NCBI GenBank assembly: GCA_022414725.1
Contig: CM039464.1
Span: 3,798,347 to 3,862,346 of the forward strand
DNA from: Microglena sp. YARC
Taxonomy: Eukaryota; Chlorophyta; Chlorophyceae; Chlamydomonadales; Chlamydomonadaceae
DNA: 64,000 bases
Direction: 5' to 3'
Positions 19,993 to 30,819 of this stretch are shown one piece after another. Position 1 is the first letter of the stretch. Every line of letters begins with the position of its first letter. Made by a program: the position numbers and the translations under genes. The notes beneath the pieces were generated by a model that searched no databases, had not been told where the DNA came from, and saw only the letters and a list, made by a program, of their open reading frames with translations.

Positions 19993-21557
19993 CACGCAGG
20001 CATGCGCCAAGAGGATCAAGATCACTGGTACCGGAAAGGTGTTGGCTCGCCAGGCTGGCAAGCAGCATTTCAATGAGAAGATGAGCCGCTCTCAAGTTGT
20101 GGCCAAGAGTAAGATGATCCAGGTGTCCGACTCAGACATGCTCAAGATGATCAAATGCTTGCCCAAGTAAGTGCCATCCACCTGCATCTGCAGTGTTTGT
20201 GCAATTGTGTCGTGTTGTGTGCGGGTGGGTGGGATTATCCGCTGGGAGATATAGCTCAAGATGGTTAAGTTGGTCACGTGCCTGCGGTTTGTTCACCCGG
20301 TTGTGTATTTGTCATCATCTTTTGGACCCTAAGAGAAAGTTAGTTGTACCTAATATCATGAGATCATGTATAAAAAGTAAAACAACACACAATTTGGAAC
20401 AGTCACACTGTCACTATGATAGCGTGTTTATACACACAATTTTGATGGGTTTCAGATGTTGACTGGGGCATGCGTGTTTTCCTTGGTTCGCACATGGTTC
20501 CACGCACATTTTAACAGGGATGTGCGTGTTTGCACACACATTTGGGGGAATTTTGTGTGTGCCACGTAGACTCAGGGGGCTTAAAAGTAATGATGACACC
20601 GGATATGGCGTGGTATCAAGGGAGCCTCGTCCTCTGGCGGCAGGGAACGAGCTGCTACCTAACCCGAACAAAGCTACCATGGCGGTTGACGGCGACCGCG
20701 AAGACTAAAGCGCAGCCATAGGGATTTGAACCCCGCACCTTCTTGTTTCAATGAGTCTACCATTGAGTCACTTGTAGGAACGGGAGAGGGGTCTTTGAAC
20801 AACCCTGACTTTACCACAATACACCACACCAAACTACAACACATAAAACCACTACAGAACACTGAACCACTGCACGACACGACACCAGACTACGCCACTC
20901 AACACTACACTATACTACACCAAACCACATTACAGAACACGTTGAACAGCCAATCTAGACCAGTGGGATGCTGTTGTGTTTTCTTTTTCCATGGACCAGT
21001 GTTTATGAATCAGTCCAGGGGTAGCCAAATAGACTAAAAGGACTCGGCCAACCTCTTACAAGATTAGCTCTAGATTGCCGGAGGTCAAGTATATTGTACT
21101 GGTCTTGCACTATTTTTGGCGGGCCCCCCTCTTCAAGGGTGCGGGAGCCCCCAGGGTTACCCTGTTGTCCGTTTGTGCGTCTGACCGTTTGACCCCCCCC
21201 CCCCCCCCCCCCCCCCCCAATTTTACACTAATCTTAGTTACCGTTCCCTACCAATGAACAAGTTGGTAGTGTATGTATGTATGTGGGTGTGTTACAGGCC
21301 AGGGGTAAGCCAAATAGGCTAAAGGGACTTGCCCAACCGTATAGGAAGGGCGAAGAAAGAAAAGGCACTGATGAACTGAACCCCAAACAATTGTTTAACC
21401 GAGGAGGCTGAGTTCGTGCTACAGTGATCATTTAATTCTCGTTGTTGTACACATTATTATTATTTGGCGGCTTCTCATCCAATGATCTTAACCGCTCACC
21501 CCTTTCTTTGTCTCTCTTTTCGTTTGCAGCTCTGGTCTTAAGAGGTCGTCGAAGTAA
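17374..21557 (+). CDS. PRPL35: plastid ribosomal protein bL35, nuclear gene, four exons
   Basis: bL35 is a small rRNA-binding protein of the bacterial-type large subunit, here destined for the plastid. Exons: 17374-17454, 18994-19050, 20000-20166, 21530-21557; all joins are in phase (0, 0, 2) and the product is 110 aa. Residues 1-30 or so are Ser/Ala/Arg/Val-rich with no acidic residue, a typical algal transit peptide. The mature part has the bL35 signature KAKTRKACAKRIKITGTGK, then a basic helix and the C-terminal LPNSGLKRSSK. Donors are GTAAGG, GTAAGC and GTAAGT. Introns 1 and 2 carry ladders of decoy acceptors (18110-18990, 19450-19999). TGTAA at 21650-21654 is a plausible poly(A) signal. 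A mitochondrial destination is the main alternative; the cyanobacterial-like KTRKA(A/C)AKR favours plastid. Confidence 0.9.
18110..18990 (+). repeat. tandem array of bL35 exon 2 acceptor edge, 81-bp units
   Basis: About ten units of 81 bp, each with an acceptor-like CCCCACATGCAG followed by CC(A/C)GCC, the first six bases of exon 2, then CTCAATATCCCTG of the intron. The last member is the true acceptor at 18992-18993. Variants CATCCC and GAAGCC at two units show decay. Confidence 0.85.
18994..19050 (+). CDS. PRPL35: bL35 exon 2
   Basis: 19 codons (PAKALTVEVEAKIKAKTRK) between acceptor CCACCTGCAG and donor GTAAGC, phase 0 both sides. It supplies the start of the mature protein, including the KTRK motif. 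Confidence 0.87.
19302..19340. repeat. poly-G tract, 39 nt
   Basis: Uninterrupted G run in bL35 intron 2. Similar G/C runs of 20 or more are at about 8941, 9388, 12988, 21193, 24238, 25707, 29247, 41930, 46507 and 51281. Confidence 0.95.
19450..19999 (+). repeat. sevenfold copies of bL35 exon 3 acceptor edge
   Basis: Six decoys (exon starts at 19543, 19615, 19687, 19745, 19817, 19902) precede the real exon at 20000. Each reads CAC(G/A)CA(G/A)GCATGCGCC, continues AAGAGGATCAAGATTACTGG, the first 29 nt of exon 3, and then falls back into CA/CACT repeats. Spacing is 57-98 bp, varying with the CA tract. Confidence 0.93.
20000..20166 (+). CDS. PRPL35: bL35 exon 3
   Basis: Acceptor CTCACGCAG, donor GTAAGT. 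Encodes ACAKRIKITGTGK, the GKQHFNEKMS loop and the VSDSDMLKMIKCLP helix that end the bL35 fold. Phase 2 out (AA|). Reading through the donor gives AAG TAA, so an unspliced transcript still makes a nearly complete protein. Confidence 0.9.
20580..20772 (-). mobile_element. tRNA-derived SINE, copy 4 (reverse)
   Basis: Inside bL35 intron 3. Minus-strand reading gives a tRNA-like head with GGGGTTCAAATCCC (box B), the body GTCAACCGCCATGGTAGCTT and the tail CTTGATACCACGCCATATCC, the reverse of copies 1 and 2. Confidence 0.75.
20815..20945. repeat. CACTACAC/ACACCACAC degenerate repeat
   Basis: Degenerate ACTACAC units in bL35 intron 3. A nearby block at 21110-21180 (GAGCCCCCAGGGTTACCC) matches the left arm of the foldback element at 42700. 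Confidence 0.6.
21530..21557 (+). CDS. PRPL35: bL35 exon 4
   Basis: Strong pyrimidine tract (CTTTGTCTCTCTTTTCGTTT) and GCAG acceptor. 28 nt complete the Asn codon and add SGLKRSSK and a stop. A basic tail after LPN/LPY is usual for chloroplast bL35. Confidence 0.78.
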
Positions 21558-21689
21558 ACAGTTGGAGTTCTGATTACTTCACAACGTGGGGTGGAGTTAC
21601 AATTTTGAGCCTGATAGGTGACAAGAGCTTTTATCATGAAATTCCATCATGTAAAGATCCTAAAATGCTGTTTGTTCCTGTAATTCTAA

Positions 21690-21905
21690 CTTGAACTTGG
21701 TTACATAGCTTCAGCCAGCAATTTGGCTGCTCGCCGTCTTTGTCTAATTCCAAGGTTGGGAATGGGGATATTGTCAGACTTGCATCGGCATATATTCTGT
21801 TTAATCTGGAACGATGGTAGAACTTGTTTACATAGCTCTAACCATTAAGGCTGCTCGCCTTCTTTGGCAGTAACGTGACGAATTCCAAACGGTGGTGGGT
21901 AACAA
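21690..21905. repeat. pair of 75-bp direct repeats after bL35
   Basis: GTTTACATAGCT...GGCTGCTCGCC(G/T)TCTTTG...GAATTCCAA occurs at about 21690-21760 and 21825-21900. It may be a copied 3' UTR. Confidence 0.5.
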
Positions 21906-23270
21906 TCCTTGAAGGATGGAAAAGGTGCAAACATTATATATATTTTACATACCCACTCTCTAGCATTACAAAATCATGTTCGCTCTGCAACTGGCGAGTG
22001 GCAGTACGCGATACAAAGCAGCACAGCATGGAAGGTAGAAAAACACATGTGAAGCTAAGCTGGATTTTGAAGCCAATACGCATGCAATATTACAAAGGTG
22101 TCTTAAAATATTGTCCCCCCCCATATATTAAATTGTACGGATAAGTAAGCAAATGTTTGTGCATCTATCAACAAGGAGGCTGCCACTGCTGCTTGACGAA
22201 CATCACACTTTCCCCGGGGCCGACCTCCAGGGGACCCGCCAGGGCACCCTACTACGGTATTTGTTCGTTTATCACCCCGCTAAAGTCGCATTCTAACTGG
22301 CCAGTGTCGATAAATTCTAGATTTGGGAAATAACCAAATCATTACCCCCTTACCCCACTTTACAAATGGCCCAGGGTTTGCCCATAACCCGATGCGATGC
22401 TTAACTTACAAGCTTAGACTTTTTTTGTTACCCTGACATTTTTATTTATTTCTGACAAATTCTAACATAAACGCTCGATAAAACGTATTTACAAGTATGG
22501 TAAATAAAAAGTTGACCCCCCCCACACCCACCCCCCTTGTAACATTTTTCCTTTTTCCTTTTTTCCTTTTATCCTTTTTTGCCTCTTCTTCTGAACGATC
22601 AAAAAATCAAAGTACAATTTAACTATTCCTGTACAAATATACTTGATCCAATCTCTTCATAAATTAGTGGATAGAGGAAGATTCGCTCAGGGGGATATGG
22701 GCATGTCCGAGGCATGTCGGGGCCTTTTGGCCTAACTGGTGCCGTCGACAGCTCTGCTACACACACATCCTCACACGAGAAGGCCCTGGGATCACGCAAC
22801 AGGTATCTGGCCCGGCCTGCCTATTTCGAAAGTAAATGCAGCATTGCTGGGGTGAAACGATGAGCATCGACCATTTTTCGTGTGCATGTGCTGTCGCTCG
22901 CGAATAACTGTGGCATCCGGTGGCATGGTTAATTCGGAGGTAGGTAGGGTAGGAGGTACACGTACGGTAGGATTCCCGCGTTTTTCCTACACGTTTTCCC
23001 GTCTCCCCTGCAGTACCCTACTAGGCTAGTACTGCCAGGCTGGGTTGCAGATTTGAAATACGGTACACGTAGGATTCCCGCGTTTCCCGACTCCCCAAGG
23101 CTGCAGATTTGAAATGATTTGAAAACAAAATCGCACGGTGCGGGATGGTGTGTCAAGAAATGTATGGTTGGTCAGCATGGGCTGGGGTCTCGTGACTCGA
23201 CATGAGCGACACGCTGCAGATTTGAATATGAATATCTGTCGGAAGTCGCGTGTTGTACGGCCCAGCTTGA
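21906..23270. other. intergenic, nothing firm
   Basis: AT-rich sequence with no recognisable gene. 22925-23110 holds an imperfect direct repeat (GTACACGTA-GGATTCCCGCGTTT). Confidence 0.4.
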
Positions 23271-23280
23271 ACAACGTGAA

Positions 23281-24236
23281 GTGATAACGGAAGCTGCTCA
23301 TTCGCTGGTCTTCCACCCCGTCCCACCTGATGAGACGCGTGCGCATAATCGGCAGCAGCGGAAAAGCCTTATCGCTTCCGCCCTCAATTTAGCAGTTCCC
23401 CCGAGTTACCCCTCTGTTGGTCTTGGACAGAGGGGTCTTGGGTGTTGTCTGACAAGTGTGACAACAGCAACAGCTCGCAGCCCGCAGCTCTGCTTGGATG
23501 TTGTCTGCGGGTTAGGGACTTTATGTAGGTTTTGGTGTTCCAGGCTGGCAAGTTCGATCTGGCGACATACGACGCAGCCTATGTATGTGATGCATGGCGC
23601 GCTATTTGCCACCGAACACAAAATCCATCTGGTTATCCATCTCCAGATTGTTGTGCTTCTTTTTCTTCACCCAATCTAGAGCACCCAATTCTCCCAATTC
23701 GAAGCGCACCATTGCGTTGGGCGTCTCAAAAGGTCACTGCTGGAACTGATTTTGTCGCTTTTGAGTGCCACTTTCTCGATTTTCCCGTTCGCCTGAGCAA
23801 GCAAGAAGAGGCTGATCTTGCTATTTCATTGAGGGCCTGTAACGCCGGGGGTCGAGTCCTTCAGATAGTTCGGAACGAGCTGCTTTTCAGTGAGTGGTGG
23901 CATATCCCTAATATCCAGCCCGCTATTCGACCACCTGCCGACCTGCGTCGACGGGCTCTATTCACTTGGCAATCCTAATCAAACTCTTCGCAATCCTCCA
24001 GATATCCAGTGTCAACGCCTCTACAGCCAACTGCCAAGTGCCTCCCCGACCTGGCTTCACTATGGACTGTAAGTCGGGCCTTCACTGTGGGCACCTGTTG
24101 GCTGCTTTCCTGCTTTTTATTTTATGTCAGCCTCGCTTTTCTCGATAGATCCTGGGAGAAAGCTGGACGACCTAATGCAGTGTCCAATATGTTGTCCCGG
24201 TCGTAAGAAGATCCCTGCATCTGTCCCAACCGGGGT

Positions 24237-24270
<34 letters not shown>

Positions 24271-26260
24271 TAGCTCCTCTGGCGCTGTAGCACGCTCAAC
24301 TGGAAGCAGGCTGGTAATATGACTGCTGCGTTGCAATGCTTTCCCCAAGCCTGCATTTACTGAGTCCACCGCGCTATGCCTGTTACTAACTTGCTTTCGT
24401 TAAAAACTGTTTCAGGCTTCCAGATGGGACTGTCCATCAAGGCCCCCTCTCCTGCCTTTCGTAAGAGCGATGCTGTTTTGCCTTCTGCTTTTTCAAGTTG
24501 CGGCTCTTCTTCTCTCACGGATTTCAAATCCGCGAATTCGGCAGCGACCTCAGATCTACCCGCCACTCCACGAGCTACGTCTAGACTGAATCTCTCGAAC
24601 AGCTACTTCTCCCCAAATCGAAACCACAATCAATTTGCGTCTCCTTCTGCTCCTCCCAAGGGAGTGGTCGTTGAGACTCGGTTGGGCTTGTTCGGCATTC
24701 CTCGGCCACGACGATTTGATCGCCTCCCTGCCAAGCGGAAGCTCTTCGGGTCTCATTCCAAGCTTGGATTCGTCGAGATCAATGCGCTCGAGTGGTTCAA
24801 TGAGGCTGTCTCCAAGGACACTGCTGCCTTTGCAAAACCGCCAAGGTAAGAGCGCGCTGACGCCTGTTCTTTCCTTAATATGGACAAATTGCCTCCCCTC
24901 GCCCATAATGCACATCGAACCTCATTATTGGTGAGCTGATAAATGTTTATCATTGTCCTGCTTGCCATATCCGTCCTTCAGCCCGTTCTGTCTGCTCGCG
25001 TTATTTCTGTCCCTAGGCCGGCTTCTCACATCGTACCTACGTGCTTTTAGATATTTATTTTGCCCTGCTTATAATCGCATCCCCGGCAACGTGGGCCGCG
25101 CAAGATGACTGCCCACAGGGCGTCTGTGCCAACAATTATCTTCAGGGGATTTACTCTGTCGCCTCGGGAGATATTGAAGCAAATGGAACGCAGTCTCCTA
25201 ATAGTCTGGTAGCAGCCAAGGGGCCTGTTGTTTTTCTGTGTAGACTACTTGGCTCCATTTCACAGATCAGCATTCTCTTCAGTGATATGCAGAGTGTTCA
25301 GCCTGTTGGTCACGTCTGCCCCTCTAACTTTGTTGCAGGTGGGAATCATATATCTTGCCTTCCGTAACTACCTCCACCTCCAGCAATAAAGCTTCATCTG
25401 ACAATTTCTTGGAGACAGCCTCCTCACCCACCAAGGATGCAGTTGATACTGGCGATCCTGTGGGGACTGAGCCCCAACCTATTGAGGAGTCTAAGTCAGT
25501 AAACCAGCCCAAGTATACTGCTCCACGCGACAGCATTGCCACCTTCTACGTTGGACCACCCTTGATTGCCCTACCCGCATCTGGCCTGATATTGAACGAG
25601 GGCTCTTCCGTCTCGTCCAGGGATGGCTCTGCTTCCTTGTCGACGGATGGGTCAACTGTTTCTCACATGTCGATGAAGAAACTTCGAGTGAGTCTTTGGC
25701 AGTCAGGCATGAGAGCCCCCCCCCCCCCCCCCCCCCCTCGGGTAATTCCCCTTACCCTGCTCTCTCTACTCTCTCTCCCCTTGTTCTCTCCTCCTCCTCC
25801 CCTCCCCCAGATTGTTCTAGACATTGGAAAGGCATCGGGGTTCTGATCGGGTTGGAGGGGAGGACTACCAACACCTCCATTCTAGCTATGATTGCCATCT
25901 CTAGACTTAGACCACCCTTGATCTACTTTCAACACTAATGCTATGGCCCTTACACTTCTCCCTTACTCATTTGTTGCAGAGACTGGAGTGATAGACTTTA
26001 AGGGCTGCCCTCTCTGCTCCTGGAGGCTATGTTATGGTTTACTGAGTCTGCACGCCCTGGAGGCCGCTGCAGTCCAGGGTCTCCCGGAAGGACTGGGGCC
26101 AATATTCCACCGAGGATTCCTGCTTGGCTACCACGCTGTCCAAACCAATGGCGTATGCCCGATCCCCTCGCTGCTCTCTGGTATGATGGCCTCCTTCACA
26201 GAGTTGTCATCCTCGAGGGATCGCTGTTAGTTGGCTGCAGTTGAGTCCCTCCTGGCTTCT
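23281..26260 (+). other. island with possible exons of an unidentified gene or old element
   Basis: Free of minisatellites and with ordinary codon-like composition. Candidate coding pieces: 23551-23978 (after a TTCCAG acceptor-like site; AGKFDLATYDAAYVCDAW... to LSKQEEADLAISLRACNAGG), 24376-24846 (Ser/Ala-rich, ending at an AAG|GTAAGA donor), 25355-25690 (Ser/Thr-rich) and 25943-26230. They cannot be joined convincingly and no domain was recognised; poly-C runs at 24238 and 25707 interrupt them. The 3' side (26850-26940) resembles a non-LTR element tail, so a decayed retroelement is as likely as a host gene. Confidence 0.3.
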
Positions 26261-26819
26261 GTCTTTTGAACGTGACTTGAAGCCCTGTACCCTTGCAACT
26301 CCAAAGAGTAATACCTCCTAGCCAGAGTCTTTAGCCCAGGGGCTTCTGCTACTTGACTTGTTCAATTCTGGCTGCAAGTTGTTCAAACTTCATCCCCAAC
26401 TCTGACAGAAAGACCAGAGTGTTGAACCCTGCCCACGATTAAGGACTTCTATTGAGCCTATTTCCACAGGTTGGTCTGCATCACGAGGCTTGATCTTACT
26501 CATAATCTGCTTAGGTACTGGTTCATGCATGTTGGTGTTGCCCAACTGCGTTGCACTGAGCATAGCCTGAGGGTCTGATGCCATAAGTCCAACATCAGGG
26601 GCCCTGCTATCTCAATTTTAGGTGCGCTTCTCTCTTGCCCCCACATATATGGTTCCCCTGCAGCTATCATTACAGTACTCGTACTATCATATTTTTCACG
26701 TTTGAAGAGGGTTTTTCCTGGATTCGGAGAGCCTACTCATGGCAATCTGAATCCAAGGTGGTACTTGATTCTTGTTAGGATGCAACTGTGTACCTGTCAG
26801 CTCCCCTCACTCGCACATG

Positions 26820-26945
26820 TTTTCTGTATTGCCCTCAGTCCAGGGCGTATGGCGGCATTTGCATAATAAAACATTCGGACCTCCGATATGACCCCAGACA
26901 TATCGGCGAAGGACACCCGAATAAGAAAATCAATCAATCGATTAT
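26820..26945 (+). mobile_element. possible non-LTR retroelement 3' end
   Basis: The sequence CATTCGGACCTCC...CATATCGGCGAAGGACACC ends in AATAAGAAAATCAATCAATC, a short-repeat tail like that of many LINEs. No reverse transcriptase is visible upstream, so this is tentative. Confidence 0.3.
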
Positions 26946-27089
26946 AGGCATTGGATGAGCTCGTTTAGTTGGTGGTTTTGAAGAGTTGTTTCAGTCTTCA
27001 TAGGTTTTGCTTTGGACTTCAAGGGGGGGAGTTTCCCTATCTATCTGCAGGCTGGTGCTGTGATCGCCCATGGCTCTTAAGTAGAAGGG

Positions 27090-27560
27090 CTTTCCTATGT
27101 TAAAGTTCTGGCTCCTAAATTGCAGGAATGGCTCGAAAGCTTAAGTTATGGCTTGAAGGATCAAGTTGTGCCGCCTAAGTCGAAGTTATAGCTCCAAATA
27201 TCAAGTTATGGCTTGGAAGATCAAGTTATGGCTCCAAAGCTGAAGTTCTGGCTAGAAATATCAAGTTATGGCTAGAACGGTCTAGTTGTGCCGCTGAAGT
27301 TTAAGTTATGGCTCCAAATATCAAGTTATGGCTCCAAAGATCAAGGTATTGCTCCAAAGATCAAGTTGTGCCGCCTTAGTTGAAGTTATGGCTAGAAAGA
27401 TCAAGTTATAGCTCGAAAGTTGAAGTCGTGGCTCCAAAGATCGAGTTTAGCCGCCTTTGTTGAAGTTGTGGCTGGAAAAATTAAGTTATGGCTTGAAAGT
27501 TGAAGTTATGGCTCCAAAGATCAACGCATGGCTCCAAAGCTCAAGGGCTGTCCATTTAAG
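27090..27560. repeat. CAAGTTATGGCTCCAAAGAT minisatellite
   Basis: About fifteen degenerate units of around 30 bp (AAGTTATGGCT core). Confidence 0.85.
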
Positions 27561-28365
27561 TTAGATCATCTTAGTTGAAGGGCGTCCTCAGTTACGACGA
27601 AAGATGATTGTTGTGAATTTGCTTCTGATGGGGCTTGTTACTGCAAGGAACATGAATCTTGCAGGATTTGCACGGGGATTTGTTTTTAAATCATGACGGA
27701 GACTTGATGCATCAGAGTGGAGACCCCAAGGTGACCATGGGGGGTGAGCTTGATAGTATGACGGTTAGCAGTGCAGGGGGGCTCTTTAACGAGCAGCGCA
27801 ATATCATGCAGCGGAGTATTACTCAGACAGGGAGTATAACACTCCTATTACAACCAATACTGCTATTACACGAACTACTACAGCACTAAGGGGAATATTG
27901 CCCTACCTCAACAACACGAAGGGGAGTATACTTCTACCCCTACTACTACTACTACACCAACTACTACAACTACACACTACTATTACACTAGCTACTTCTA
28001 CGAACACCATTATGGGTGATGACACACACCTTCAAATGGGTTTGGCCCTATAGCCCAAGACTAAACCCTGCCTACAGGACCATACAATGACCTGCCTGGA
28101 ACATGAAGCGTTCGCAGATCGGGTAGATGACATTGTCTAGTAGGGTTTAGGATGACAGGGTTATCATAAGTATTGTTTTACTCGCCGTATAGTTCCTTTT
28201 ACATGGATCATACGTTTGTCCTCTTGGAGCAAACTCAATACCTGGATACACCGAACACCAACACTCACATAACCCAACCTGTCCAGCCTCGCTTCGCGTC
28301 ACCCGGGGGCTAGAGGGGTGTTGAGCATGTTTGGGGTTCCCAACTCAGGCAGACCACAGTGTTTA
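27561..28365. other. no firm gene; possible short exon
   Basis: An open stretch at 27664-27890 follows CTTGCAG (DLHGDLFLNHDGDLM...), but no partner exon or family is recognised. 27840-28010 is an ACTACTAC-type degenerate repeat. Confidence 0.25.
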
Positions 28366-28369
28366 ACTC

Positions 28370-29225
28370 ATACCCTCTATTTCCGACAGAAATTCGCTGT
28401 TTCTAACAGAAACCAACTGATTCTGACACACCCACTGTGCCTAACTGAGGCCCACTGTTTCAGACAGACACCCACTGTTTCCGACTGACACCCACTGTGT
28501 TTAACAGAAACCAACTGATTCTGACACACCCACTGTGCCTAACTTAGGCCCACTGTTTCAGACAGACACTCACTGTTTCCGACTGATACCCACTGTGTCT
28601 AACAGAAGCCAACTGTTTCTGACAGACATCTACTGTGTCTGACTCACACCAACTGTGTCTAACAGAAACCAACTGTTTCTGACAGACACCCACTGTGTCT
28701 AACTCACGCCCTCTGTTTCCGACTGACACCCTCTGTGTCCTACAGAAACCCACTGTGTCTAACAGAAACCAACCGTCTCTGGTAGACACCCACTGTGTCC
28801 TACAGAAACCAACTGTTTCTGACAGACACCTACTGTGTCTGACTTCACACCAACTGTGTCTAACAGAAACCAACTGTTTCTGGTAGACACCCACTGTGTT
28901 TAACAAACCCCCCCTGTTTCTGACAGACATCTACTGTGTCTAACTCACACCCACTGTCTAACAGAAACCCCCTATTTCTGACAGGCGCCGACTATTTCTA
29001 ACAAACACCCACTGTGTCTAAGAAAACCCCTGTTTCTGAGAAGCACGGACTGTGTCTAACTTCCGCCTACAGTTTCCAACAAACACCCACTGTTTCTAAC
29101 AGAAACCCGCAGTTTCTGACAGACATCACCTAACTGAAACCCACTGTGTCTAACAAGCACCGGCTTTGTCTAACATACGCCAACTGTTTCAGACAGACAC
29201 CCACTGTTTCAGACACATTGAATAC
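28370..29225. repeat. 40-bp minisatellite
   Basis: About twenty copies of units combining CCACTGTGTCTAACAGAAAC and CAACTGTTTCTGACAGACAC, followed by a poly-C run (29247-29269). Confidence 0.88.
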
Positions 29226-29599
29226 GTAATTGACTCACTGCATACATCCCCCCCCCCCCCCCCCCCCCTTCTAAATGGGGGGCCGTGAGAGCGTTCTTTT
29301 TAGGCTTACACACACACACCTCGTGGGCTGTGAAGACATTCGTCTTGACTGACTACAGACATGTCCCCCATTCTTGGGCTGGCTTGGACTGAATTTGCAT
29401 TTGTTTATATGATACCCCCACCCCCACCCCTCCTCCCTCATGGCCCCTCTGTACCGCCATGGCTTTTGAAAGAAACTACCCCCACCGCCCCTCACCAGCC
29501 CCCCTGCTTCTATGAGCCAAGACAGCTCGGCTGGTGATGATCAGGATTAAGTGAGTGAGTGCAGCGAGCCAATGTGCTCGTGCCTCCGCACCTGCTCCT

Positions 29600-30260
29600 T
29601 AGATTGATAAGATTTAGATTTATATGTTCAGCAATCAGCGCTCATTGTAACTATATTTAATGTACCTCATTTAAACATTCAATCATTTAATATACCACAT
29701 TTATGTATTGAATATACCTCATTGAGGTTGATTGATTCGGCAGCTGTTGATTCAGCAGCTTCGCTTGTCGTTACTTGGCATTAAACACAAACGAGTTTGT
29801 CGATACACGACATCAAACACATCCATGGTACAACCACATGGTACATTGCACATCATCAAACACATTCAAAATGGTCGATAGATATACGTCATTACACGCA
29901 TCCATGATACAACTACATGTTAGGACTACACTATAACTGAGCTAAGACATACACGTTTGATGATACACAACATCAGACACCTACATGATATGATTGCATG
30001 ATACTTGTACTTTATCAAACACATTCACAGTACGACTGCATACCACCAAGTCACAGTACAATAGGATCCAACCCTATTGTTTAAGTTTTGGGGACACAAG
30101 GTAGACGCGTGGCATCACCACATTGCACCATAGAAAGGATCCATATCCGTGCGTGACATCACCACACTGCACAATTTGTATGATCATTGGTGGTGAACCC
30201 GTGCATGCGTTTAGAAAACACTTGGTGTGTGTTAGCCACACTCTTACCAACTGAGCACCT
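29600..30260. repeat. degenerate repeats with CATCAAACACAT core
   Basis: Loosely repeated ACATCAAACACATCCATG / GTACAACCACATG segments; no gene. Confidence 0.5.
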
Positions 30261-30346
30261 TCTTGCTTACTTGCTTACTTGTATTCAACATGTGGTTGGT
30301 GCAGCATGCCCGCAATAACAGCGCACTCTTCTTACCTTGTCCACAG

Positions 30347-30485
30347 CCATTCTTATTGGCACTGGTCTGCGCCTGTCAGGAGGTATGGCGCTGGGCATTG
30401 GTCTTTCCATGCCCTCCGCCACCGCTATCCCCTCCGCCACCATCATCCCCTTCGCCACTGCCGCTGGTCTCCTTGAACCTCTTGG
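30347..30485 (+). CDS. candidate exon, unidentified
   Basis: Follows CTTGTCCACAG and is open in the frame AILIGTGLRLSGGMALGIGL, then Ser/Pro/Ala-rich SMPSATAIPSATIIPFATAA. It could be a membrane-segment exon of the plus-strand membrane protein whose later exons begin at 41479, but there is no direct link and the donor is unclear (CTTGGAACCTG or CAGGAG|GTATGG). Confidence 0.28.
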
Positions 30486-30819
30486 AACCTGTTTTCATGC
30501 TTGGCGCTTCTGCGCTAGACTCTTGAAACATGGTTCTATGTTTGACTTGTCCATTACCTTGTGTTTCTGCATCAACCTAATTACTACTACACCACTATAT
30601 GTTCCCGTTGCCTCCAAATGTTTAGTAAATATTTGTCTAGGAAGAATTGTTCCAAGGTTCTAAACGCCGACAATTCGACGTCGAACCTTCCGATAAATAC
30701 AATATTTCCCCCTGTGCGATACCCACGGAAACCAGGGAGTGTGACTGTGTTCAAAGTTAGACCGATCATAGACATGTTCATGTCTACATACACCGACAGT
30801 TTAATCAGGCAAGATGATC

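Noticed and set aside
20158..20169. Ending bL35 at the TAA directly after exon 3
   Set aside because: The site is a consensus GTAAGT donor and an in-phase exon with a strong pyrimidine tract supplies the usual basic tail; kept as a retention isoform only.
21875..22144. Plus-strand open frame of 89 codons after bL35
   Set aside because: No splice signals, no recognisable motif, and it overlaps a direct repeat that looks like copied 3' UTR.
28370..29225. CRISPR-like regular repeats
   Set aside because: No unique spacers; a diverged head-to-tail minisatellite in a eukaryotic intron or intergenic setting.
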